Part shown: positions 38,501 through 48,514 of the stretch, in pieces | Layout: each line of letters begins with the position of its first letter | Position numbering within the stretch: position 1 is the stretch's first letter | The notes under the pieces: model-generated | What the model was told of the DNA's origin: nothing | What the model saw: the letters and a program-made list of their open reading frames with translations, nothing else | Databases searched by the model: none | Translations under genes and position numbers: made by a program | Source: Enoplosus armatus | Lineage: Eukaryota > Chordata > Actinopteri > Centrarchiformes > Enoplosidae | Direction: 5' to 3' | Assembly: GCF_043641665.1 (NCBI RefSeq) | Contig: NC_092198.1 | Coordinates: 4,314,501 to 4,378,500 of the forward strand | DNA: 64,000 nucleotides

Positions 38501-41500
38501 CTTATTCACTTTCTTTCCAAGAGTGACATGTTACGATTACTACTGGAACTATTTATTGGTGAACAGCAGCCAATAGCAGTGTGCAAGTGTGTCTCCATCC
38601 ACCTGTTTTTTTTGCACGTTTTCAATTTGCTCTTTAAAGCTGGAGTGCGGGACTTTTACATATAAATGAATGTCCATTACATTCAAGCTGTTGCCAAACA
38701 ACTTAACACAATGCTGACTAAGCCTATCACTGCACCAATGTTGCCATAGCAGAATGGGGGAGTATAGTTCCAATGTGTAACTCCTAAAAATCACAAACTA
38801 AACAACAAACAAGATTTTTACAGTTTAAGCAAACTGGATACATTGTGTAAAAATAAGGCAGCTTTAGAGTTGGCATATTTTTTTCACTTTGGATGGAGCC
38901 AGGCTAGCTGTTGCCCCCTGCTCCCACTCTTTATGCTAAGCTAGGCTAACCATGGCTAACCACAGATATGGGATTCTCATCTTTACTTAACTTTTGTCTT
39001 CATTGGGCTGTGGCTGCTGCAGGATAGATAGAAAGTCATTGACACAGAAATTCCCAGAAGACGTTTTGACCTGTCACAGTAAGTAGGAAAAGCACAGGTT
39101 CAACACAACTTAAACACTAATAAGCATTTTAATATAGTCCACTATATAGTCTTTAGAAATAGGAACATGTACTATATGTAATACTAATAGGTTGTGATGT
39201 TAGTGAGAGTTCAGGGACGTAATTGCAGTTGGCTGTCCCGCCAAGACAAAGTGGCACCAGCTGCCACAGTACAAGTTGTGTATTTAAAGGGGTAACGGCT
39301 GCCAATTACTACTACTAATACTGTTGAGCAAGACCATGTAATTTTGGCGAGCTATAGGCTGCTCCCGTGCCAACATAGTTGACTTTGTAATCCACATTAC
39401 AGGGCCTGGCAGAGATTAACAGCTGGCCATCTGCCTCCTGTTGTGACCACTCCAGCATAGTACCGCCCTCCTGACCGACTGGAGCTAACAAAATTTAAAT
39501 TATGACATCGACATTTACAAATCTGCATTCACCAACATTCACTATTTGACCTGAAATATCTGAATGTCAGCACGGAGGGTGATTGATAGACACATTATTG
39601 ATAGCCTGGGCCTAATGATGATTGGTAGAAATGGTCAGATAAATAAACACATCTCAAAAAATAAAATCAAACAATCTTCAGTCTGTGATCGGGTTGGGAT
39701 TCTGATCTGGATGTGGTCTGTGGTACTTTGCTATCTGGTGAATGTATATTGTGTGTGTGAGGGAAGAATAGTTGATGGTAAATAGTAGATATAAACATAC
39801 TCATCACATGACATGGGTTAATCTCTGTGGGGTTGGTGCTGGTTGGAGATTTTCCAGACCAAGGCTGATTGGCGAGTGAGGATGACAGTTTGTAGACCCG
39901 GCCTGCAGATCGTGTGGCCTTCTCTCGTCCTGTGAGCTGGATTATATGTTTTCATTTATCGTCTCTATGCTGGAAACCAAATCTCTGCTGACCCCCCTGA
40001 TCCACACCGTATGTGCCTGTTAATATCAGAATCAGAATCAGAATCAGATATACTTTATTGATCCCCGGGGGGAAATTGTACAGTATTGGTGCTCCCATTC
40101 AAGAGTAGAAAGTAGCATAAATTTAGAACTAAAAGTATGTACAAAATATAAAAATAAGAAATAACGTAACGTAATGTAATAATGTATTGCACTGTTGTGT
40201 ATGACTATATATGTATTGCACTGAAAATTTAAAGAATAAATAATAATGAGGTAGTATGTGTAGGAGCAGGTCCAGATTTCAGTGTCAGTGACACTTGGCC
40301 TTGCGGATCAGTTTATTGAGTCTGCTGGAGTCCGCCACCCTCAGCCTGCTGCCCCAGCATGCAAAAGCAATATATTAGCATGCAATATATTAGCATCAGC
40401 ATGCAACAGCAATATAATATTGAGGAGTAATACTCTGCTTAAAATTATGGACCTAAAAATGTAAAAAATAATTGGCCACTATTTACAGTTTTATCACCAG
40501 ATCAAAACTACAAACATCTACTTAACCTTAACCTTCCCCAAAAGCCATCTGATTGATGATAAACCACATCAGTGCCATGTCAACCATCCCAGGTCCAGGG
40601 GGGGTTTGCATTGCTCAGGCTGTTTACTATAAGTCACACATAATATATATTGCTGCCAACTATTCCAAATTATACTGTTGGGTAATTGTTGGGGGGCAGC
40701 AACCACAGCCCAGGAACCTCTTTTGACCAAGCCAGTACCTAGGTTCCTAAAAAGGTCCCTGGTATTTTTTCTGCAGTGGAAAAGGGCTGTATTTGTTTAT
40801 TGTTTGTCAAATGGAGCCTCACGAACATGGAACAACACATGAGTCATGCCACAAAACTAAAATGTATATTGCTGCAATAAATGGTTAAAACCTTGTTGTG
40901 AGTGTCCTGACTGAATTTGAAATTGGTTTTAAGACAGAGAGATTCCCAAGAGCACTTGAAAGCACCCGGAAGAACAACCTTTTTAACCCCTTTGCAGATA
41001 CAGTGAGGTTGTTTTGTACTATGGCAAAATAGTAATTGTTACTTAAAAATAAATGACTTAACTATGCTCACATCCCAAGAGTATAACTGAAATAATTATT
41101 CCTCTGGTAAAATGTTGTCGTTACTACGGCTAATTGTTTTGTCATTGCAGGGTGACAGTCACAGCCATGTGTAGCATGGACCTGAGTCGCTTTCCTCTTG
41201 ATACGCAGACATGCTCTTTGGAGATTGAGAGCTGTAAGTGACTGATGATCTCCTCCACAGTTACACAGTTTCAACCAACGGCATTGTGACAACCCCTCTG
41301 TCTTCTCAGGAACTGTTGTCTTAGCTGCACAAGTAGAGAGATATTTCTCTTCCTGTTTTCTGTTACTATAATTTTGTTAAATTGGAAACTGGAGACAATG
41401 GAGGGTGTTTTTACTGCATTGTACAGAGGTGTTATGTTCCTATTAGCTACAATAGATACGTAGTTTGTGTTATTTGTCTCTCCAGATGCATATACAGATG

Positions 41501-44105
41501 ATGACCTGATGCTGTACTGGAAGGAAGGGAACAGGTCATTAAGCACAGATGAGAGAATTTCTCTCTCCCAGTTCCTTATCCAGGATTTCCATACCACCAC
41601 CAAGCTGGCCTTCTATAGCAGCACAGGTACTGGCATAAAGTGCAGAGCTGTCTTTTAATCTAATATACAGTATCTTAGGTCTGTACAACTTCTAACTTAA
41701 TCTCTCCTCCAGGCTGGTACAACCGTCTGTACATCAACTTCACTCTGCGGCGTCACATCTTCTTTTTCCTGCTGCAGACCTACTTCCCTGCCACTCTGAT
41801 GGTCATGCTGTCCTGGGTGTCCTTCTGGATCGACCGCAGGGCCGTCCCTGCCAGAGTGCCATTGGGTGAGAGTGCTTGGCCATTGCTAGCTAATTGGTGC
41901 TTAGTTAGGTGATTGCTGGCTTAGTTCTTATTTCTAGATGTTCAGCTGATCTGGACAAATTTCCACATTATAATTTTATACATACATTTAAAAAACATTA
42001 TGGAAGCTCACAGCGGACAAAAATTAAATAATTTAATAAAACTTAAATGTAGTTTTCCATTTGTATGCACATGATATGTCAAAATTGAAATTACATTAAT
42101 TTATCCAATCAAATCTGATTTGGAGTGACCCGCTAACCACGCATATCAAATAAAACCACGATCGCTGTTAGCTCATGGGTAGCTAGCAGAGCAATATCAT
42201 AGTAAGAGGTGTGAGTTTGGATTTCAGCCGGCACAAACTTTGTGTGTAAAGACTGTGGTTGATGTCTAATTTATTAATTTAACCCTTCTCCTTCTGATTC
42301 AACAACGCAGGTGTGGAGGTGAATACTCCTGCTCTCTTTACAGCATCCATATCCCACTCTATTTGCTAAGCCATGCCCACTTTTGAGTGATCCAATCACA
42401 TATAAAGAATTTGATTTAAATCCACACATTTCATTCACATACTCTGTTTCACTAAGAAATTCACATTACAGAAGCTGAAGAAGCTTCAACTTCTGCTTCA
42501 TTGTTACTTTAATATTGTTAGCCCACAACCTCCATAATCTTGTTGTATTTTGAGCAAATAAGTGGAAGTAGCAGTTTGTTGAACAGGGGAATAGTACTCT
42601 TCTCTCAGACAAATGTTCCCTCATTATTTAAAAGCATATATTTTTAACCCGACTACTGGTCCTTGTTTATCACTACAACTTGGACATCAGATATGAGACT
42701 GGTTTCACCTGCTCTGAACTTGTTGTCCTGCCTCAGGTATAACCACGGTGCTCACCATGTCCACCATCATCACTGGAGTCAACGCTTCCATGCCCAGGGT
42801 GTCCTACATCAAAGCTGTGGACATTTACCTGTGGGTCAGTTTTGTCTTTGTGTTCCTGTCGGTGATAGAGTATGCTGCAGTCAACTACCTGTCTACTTTA
42901 CAAGAACGCAAGGAGAGGAAACTCCAAGAGGTATGTACATTTACTGAAGTCATTATTTGGTGGCGAGGCAGACAAAGGTCAAAACCAGAGAAGGCAGCGC
43001 AAACAAACAAATCTGACAATGAGCAGGAAAAAATCAAAAGTCCAATGAACAGGCAAAGTCCGAAAACACTGGTAACGCAGGTAGAACAGGGAAACAGGGA
43101 GCCAAGAATGAGGGGAAGACCCAGACTATATACTAAACATGGGAGGGAAAACACGACGCAGGTGAACTCAATCAGGGCGGAGCATGCAATCAAAATTGGC
43201 GGGAAACACACAAAGAAAAGAGGTAAGTAACGCAATAAAAACAGGAAACATGAAGCATAAATGACTGAATGAACTAAACATAACTTAGGAAGCAAACTGT
43301 GACATCAACAACTATTGCTTGGATTGCCGTGAAATTTTGGTCCCGATTTTGAAGGTCCCCAGAGGAGGAATCTTTGTTGTTGTTGATGTTTTGTTTTCAG
43401 GTTACTTACTTACTATACTACTAATACTACCTTACTAATACTACCAATACAATACAATACTGATGACATTCTCATCAGCCTCAGCGGTACCTTGTGTTAG
43501 TGCTAATTAGCAAGTGTTAACATGTTAGCAGCTACAATGGAGAAAATGGTAAACATTACCAGATAAATGTTAGCATTGTCACTATGAGCTCATTAGCATG
43601 TCGATGTTAGCATTCAGCTCAAAGCGCCGCTGTGTCCACAGAGCCTCACAGAGCTGCTAGCTCTCAGTCTGTATGACTGTAACTGTATAATCTGAAGTAC
43701 TGTGATGCTTTTTCATGCAGTGTCTCAGTGGTTGTCAAACTGCAAAAATAACATTTATTCAAGTAATTTATTGTTTTATTCATACTTAAAATTAAATATT
43801 TCATTGTCTACTTGCAGCTGCCGTGTACCTGTAGTATGGCCCATCCTGGCATGATGTCAGCCAGCTACACTGAGATGGATGCCAAAACAGCAGGGAACTA
43901 CGGCATGCCACAAGAGAATGGGGCGAAACGGGAGAGGATGCTGGTGCAGCTGGCGATGGAGAGCGACCAGATCACCGGCCATGTTGGCTCCGGCTCCTAC
44001 AACAACGCCGGGATCGACACACATGTCATAGACAAGTACTCTCGGGTCATCTTTCCTGGATCTTACATCCTCTTCAACATCATCTACTGGTCCATCTACT
44101 ACTAA
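34210..44105 (+). CDS. gabrr1: GABA-A receptor subunit rho-1
   Basis: Cys-loop GABA-gated chloride channel subunit. Ten coding exons: 34210-34313, 35870-35917, 36707-36813, 38098-38165, 38250-38473, 41151-41233, 41486-41626, 41713-41865, 42737-42930 and 43818-44105 (stop TAA). The total is 1410 bp, 469 aa, all GT-AG and in phase. The start opens a signal peptide ([19 protein letters not shown]); an in-frame ATG at 34174 would add 12 residues. Residues 52-87 ([12 protein letters not shown]...RPGFGG) match rho1. The Cys loop is C191-C205 with 13 residues between. TM1 is about 273-298. TM2 has the anion-channel PAR motif (304-306) and a Pro at 2' (P308), a rho1 trait (rho2 has Ser). TM3 is about 335-360. 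The loop 375-445 is variable. TM4 is 448-469. Candidate poly(A) signals ATTAAA lie at 44237-44242 and 45005-45010. The gene is convergent with gopc. No defects seen. Confidence 0.97.
35543..35742. mobile_element. 200-bp MITE with 16-bp terminal inverted repeats
   Basis: The left end AGGGGTGTCACGATTT (35543-35558) and right end AAATCATGACACCCCT (35727-35742) are inverted repeats with 15 of 16 matches. Internal ATCGAAAATCGAATC-type segments add more self-complementarity. There is no coding capacity, and no clean target-site duplication could be read. A (TA)n tract (about 35491-35525) abuts its left side. The element sits in gabrr1 intron 1. A hAT-like origin is a guess from the terminal sequence. 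Confidence 0.75.
36092..36175 (+). mobile_element. SINE tail fragment (same family as 55535-55678)
   Basis: TTGCTGCATGTCACCCCCCC, then a CT-rich run with CCTTTCCTGTCTCTCTACTG, then TCCCGTCAAATTATTTGA. This matches the 3' half of the SINE at 55535-55678. It is a truncated copy in gabrr1 intron 2. Confidence 0.5.
38640..38965. repeat. degraded teleost DNA-transposon-like repeat in gabrr1 intron 5
   Basis: Phrases AGCCAGGCTAGCTGTTGCCC, TTTATGCTAAGCTAGGCTAAC and TTTAAAGCTGGAGTGCGGGA are ones I associate with abundant non-coding fish repeats. No terminal repeats could be matched, so boundaries are approximate and class is uncertain. The rest of this 2.7-kb intron (38474-41150) contains the LINE copy at 40024-40365 and otherwise nothing identified. 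Confidence 0.45.
40024..40365 (-). mobile_element. LINE 3' end with end of reverse-transcriptase ORF
   Basis: Read on the minus strand, 40365-40290 encodes [16 protein letters not shown], a motif from the C-terminal end of a fish non-LTR retrotransposon ORF. An A+T-rich 3' UTR follows, ending GGGGATCAATAAAGTATATC and (GATTCT)n. The copy is 5'-truncated and non-functional. Family was not determined. Confidence 0.7.
42950..43250. repeat. probable retrotransposon-derived non-coding fragment in gabrr1 intron 9
   Basis: An A/G-rich stretch with GGAAACAGGGAGCCAAGAAT, GACCCAGACTATATACTAAA and GGTGAACTCAATCAGGGCGG. This wording resembles repeated non-coding segments of fish retroelements. The open frame running out of exon 9 here (to 43230) is intron read-through: exon 9 ends at a GT donor at 42931 and the true protein continues at 43818. 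Confidence 0.4.
43310..43670 (+). repeat. teleost interspersed repeat (TTAGCATG-rich family), copy 2
   Basis: Contains GGATTGCCGTGAAATTTTGG, GTGCTAATTAGCAAGTGTTA, GTCGATGTTAGCATTCAGCT and CAGAGCCTCACAGAGCTGCT in the same order as expected for the family seen at 6830-7170. It lies in gabrr1 intron 9. This copy keeps the middle part that copy 1 has lost. Confidence 0.6.
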
Positions 44106-47100
44106 CACAGATGGGACTCAGACAGACCTGTAGGTAACCACCTGTGGGGGACACCTCGAGCAGAAGACTGAGAAATCTGTCTCCACGCTGTCTAAGTGGT
44201 TCACAGATGCACTTGTAGTAGAGTGGAGACTTGTGCATTAAACCTGCAGATTCAGGCTTTTGCGTCTTCAAATGTAAAAGAAAGAAAATGGAACAGTCCA
44301 ATCCAAAGAAAGACTGGTGCAGTAGAAGTTTTAAGGCAGACCTGATATGAAAATAGAAGTCCAGACAATAGCTAGATCTTAGCTTAACACATTGTACTTC
44401 ACCTCGGTCCTCGGGTCTGGCAAAACTTTCACCAAATGAAGCTGAATCTATAGTCAGCCAATCAAAACACAATAATTATCTTCATCACAGTTGCAGATTG
44501 TGTACCATGATGTGTACTTAAAGGGTGCTGAATGTTTGCCAGGGAGCAGCTACGCCTAGAACTTTTTAATTTAAGGTTGTTACCTGCCAATTGTTAATTA
44601 GGGGTTTTCCCAACTGGTTCAGAGTTTGAAAAACTCTTTAATCAAGGGCTTGAAACAAATTGTAGGCAGTGCATCAGTAAATATTGAGTGTAAATGTTGT
44701 CTCTGGCCTCAGGTCCATTTGGCTGGTGTTTGGTTTTGATTTTGTTGGGCGTCTCCACCTGCTATTTTGGTTCATGTCTGTGTCTGATAGTGTGTGATTT
44801 TAGCATAAATTCAAAAGGTAAAATGTTCAGGGTCTCATTTTATAATTTGACCTGTTTCTTGATATGTTTGAACTTACACTTGTGAGTACACATGTAAATC
44901 GATGGAGCTTTTTTTTTTACTGTCACATCTCTTGTAACTCTTCTCATCTACAAAGTGGTATAATAATTATGTATTGACTCAGTGGTAAATCAGTGTAATT
45001 CTTGATTAAAATGTTTTTCTTAAAGAAGTTGTTCTCAGACTGCAAAACCACGGTTGCCTTACTTTGGGGAATGGGAGATACTGCCACCTGGAAGCAGAAC
45101 ATCTGACATGTTTAAGTAAAATGAAGTCTGATCAACAGATGAGCGGAGGCCTCTCTCAAGATCAGCATCCAAAAGTTTTAAGAGGTTGGCTTTGAAATGC
45201 ATCCTTCTGTTGCTTTTATCTTATGTACTTCTGCTGTAACACATTTCGAAGAGAGCTTAGTAAAATCTGACATTCTGGAAGAGGAGGGTAGAGGAGCTCA
45301 GTGCATCATGGGAAGTCCCCCGGCAGCCCAGGCCTACAGCAGCATAACTGGGGGCTGGTCCAGCCCTAACTATAAGCTTCATCAAAAAGGAAAGTTTTAA
45401 GCCTACTCTTAGAAGTAGACAGTGTGTCTGCCTCCTGGACCCAAACTGGGAGCCGATTCCACAAGAGAGGAGCTGAAGGCTCTGACTCCCATTCTATAGA
45501 CTATATAGAGACTATAGGAACCACAAGCAACCCTGCATTCTGGGAGCACAGTGCTCTGGTGGGGTAATAGATATGATGGTGCCTGACCAGTAAGAGGGAG
45601 CCAGTGTGGAGAAGCTAATAAGGGAGAAATATGATCTATTTTCCTGGTTCCTGTGAGTACACGTGCCGCAGCATTCTGGATCAAATGGAGAAAAAGAGGA
45701 AAAAGTCTAACTTTGAAAGATCCAGTATTTATAGTGGGGATTCTGATTCTGATTCTGTCAAAAGGGTTAAAATCTCAGACAGGGCCTCAAGCAGTAGGCC
45801 GACAATCAATAGTGCCTAGAAAGAATTATGCATGGAAAATAATCATTGAGCTGAACAAAGATGGTCAAATCTTTCAGATATTAAATGCTAAAGAATTCCT
45901 CCTGGTTTACAAATACTTGATGCAAATTACACCAAAATTCAAGTGCACATATATGTACTCAAGTGACTTACTGGACTACTTACTTATTTTATATCAAAAA
46001 AACACAAATAAAATAAAATATGACAAATAATTTGCGGTGTGATGCTGCCCTCTAGTGGAGTGTCTGTAGACTTGCACATTTTTCAGGGGGTTTGAGACCC
46101 GGACGTGGCTCTTTGTCATTTTTGCAGCATAATACATGGTGACATTACACGTTATTACTGTAAGAGGTGAAATAGGATTGCCTCCTGTGCATTTGAGTGG
46201 TCACTTGTCACATGTAAAGGTGTGTTACTGGATAAAACAGTAGATACTGAAAAGTAACATTACATTTCATTATGAACTTGATTTGAACAAATCTGATTGG
46301 ATTTCCTGGCTGGATCACATCGTGACAGTGTGCAATGTCTGCTGATAGCTTTCAGACCACCTTGGGTTGATTAGCCTCCAGGCCCAAATTGCAATGGGGG
46401 TGCTCTGACCCCATCATATTTGCTTGCAAGTCTACTTAGAATTATAATTTATCTCCTAAACTCTGAGATGAGTTTTAAGGCTCTGAAAACATTTTTAAGA
46501 AAGCAAAGATTACTCCAAATATATTGCAAATAAACCAAAATTTGAACCAAACTTTATTAAAAGGCTAAATAAATTCTTTTGACTTGAATACATTACCTAC
46601 AAAGATGTACATCATAGAGAGAGTTTAGAGACACACACCAAGCTCCAAAAACAAAAAACCACAATAACAAAAAGCAAGTAAAGAAACAGCCATGTGAATG
46701 CTGTAAGGTCACAAAGTCATGGCGTTGGGTTCCACTTACTCGTGTTCCTTTGGGGAGAGAACACTGGCAGGTAAAGCAGTGGTGACAGATACAAGAGCTG
46801 GGCACAATAATGTATTCAACTGAATATCTTCGCATCAAACAGTACACTGGCAAGGCCTGCGTCAGAGCTGTATCTTACTGCATCATACTGTGAGGTGATC
46901 CTGACAAAATACATGTTACAATAGAATATGTAACGTGACACAATAAAAAAACAATAACAATATACAGCAATAAGAAAGACCCCATTACTAAGAATGATTG
47001 TATTATATATCATACAAGTGTTATTGTGCCCACCCCTGTATATTCAACATGTGTGACATGCCAAAATATGTTAGTGATGGAACAAGGTTCAAAATTTATG

Positions 47101-48514
47101 GCGGGATAACGGACCAACGGAACATCTACCCTACAGTCACCACCTTATAAAATAGGACTGAATACCGAATAAGTACAGTCACTGAAAACTTACAATGTCC
47201 TCAAGGACTTAAAAATATCTAGAGGAGGGAAAATAACTTGTTCCCTTCAGCCTAAAATGGACACATGACATAGTCTTCATTGTTTTGATTGTTTTGCTAA
47301 ATGCTGGCTCTGAAGGAGCCCCCCCCCCACCCCACGAACATACCATAAATAACTGGGTTTTGGGATACTACTAGGATGTTCTCTTTAGAAGAGAAAAGAA
47401 GGCCACAGTTCTGGATGAGATTTGGACGGTACTTGTCAAACCTTGCCGACTCCAAAGAAGGAAACCCCTGGAGTGGATGTTGTCAAAGGGAAAGAGCAGT
47501 GACCAGAGGGTAAAAGACGTCACCTGAAAGCTCTCTATTACAGCTTTCTATATTGGATAAGAGGAAAAAAAAAAAAGAATACTGATACAATTGTTGGTGT
47601 GTGTCAAAATGTACTACATGTTATGTATAACCATGCAGCTATTCAAGTACTTTTACACTGTTCAGTATCTTCTTTCCTCTAAGCTTTCAATGTTCAGTAT
47701 GTTCACTGATGTGGTTGTTAAAAAACATTTATACCCTGGATACATCCTTCAAACACAGACTATTTGCCATGCGTAAGTTTTAAATATGTTTCAAAGAAAA
47801 GTTTGAAAAAGTGGCATTGGCGACGAACAGGCAAGATTTAACAGCATTTTTCCATTTGATATTTTTATTGAACATCTGCTCATGAATGGCCTTGCTCTTG
47901 CTCGCTACAATGATCACTTACGTCTGAGAAGGTTGTTAACACATTTATTCTCTTTTTGTAAAACAATCATTAAAATATTCTCTTTTCATTCATTTCCTTT
48001 GAGATTCTTTTCTCAGGTCCCCGTAGGACAGTACAGTCTTGTCATAGTGTTGTTAAGACCAGATGAATAACTATACAAACAAAACACTCAACAGGTGTCT
48101 CTCCAAAAGCGGCCCCTGAAAGACATTTTAAAACAACAACCAGTAACCTGTTCCTCCTTGATATCACTGTGCCTCCATGACAGTTGGTGACATCTACTTC
48201 CATCTGCCGTTTTCTCACATTCCCATTAGTATCTTAATAAAATATCCCAAAAAAAAGTCACTACAGCCGTTACATATCTTACACAACTCTGACTTCTTCA
48301 ATTGTGTACTTTAACCCTTCATTGCCACATGCCCAGGCTAAACCCCCAAAGCCCACTACCCCCAAACACCCAGAGGAAAAAGGGAAAACAGACTTCTGTA
48401 CATTTCCCCTTGTCCCGCGGGTTGTCATAGATTTCTTTGATTCAGTTCTTTGAGAGGGATTTCCCCACCAATCCTCTTGTGATCACTATAAATACCAACG
48501 GCTTGGCTGAGCCT
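44106..48514. other. intergenic region between convergent gabrr1 and gopc
   Basis: About 4.4 kb containing both 3' UTRs. Besides the gabrr1 signals noted above, minus-strand AATAAA motifs at 47949-47944 and 47869-47864 are candidates for gopc. A decayed LINE lies at 45265-45700, and a short C-rich run (CCCCCCCCCACCCC) near 47320. No coding gene was recognised. Confidence 0.6.
45265..45700 (-). mobile_element. decayed LINE reverse-transcriptase C-terminal region
   Basis: Read on the minus strand from about 45684, the translation begins QNAAARVLTGTRKIDHISPL and ASPHWLPL, then GQAPSYL and later GVRAFSSSLVESAPSLGPGG. These blocks are collinear with the end of fish LINE reverse transcriptases. 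The stretch between HWLPL and GQAPSYL is missing and later parts are also shortened or shifted, so the copy is non-functional. Sequence continuing to about 45265 matches the 3' region of the same element. L2/Rex-like placement is a guess. Confidence 0.7.

Noticed and set aside
42748..43230. 160-aa open frame overlapping gabrr1 exon 9
   Set aside because: The first part is exon 9, but the frame then reads through a consensus donor (GAG|GTATGT at 42931) into a repeat-rich intron. The correct continuation is the exon at 43818.
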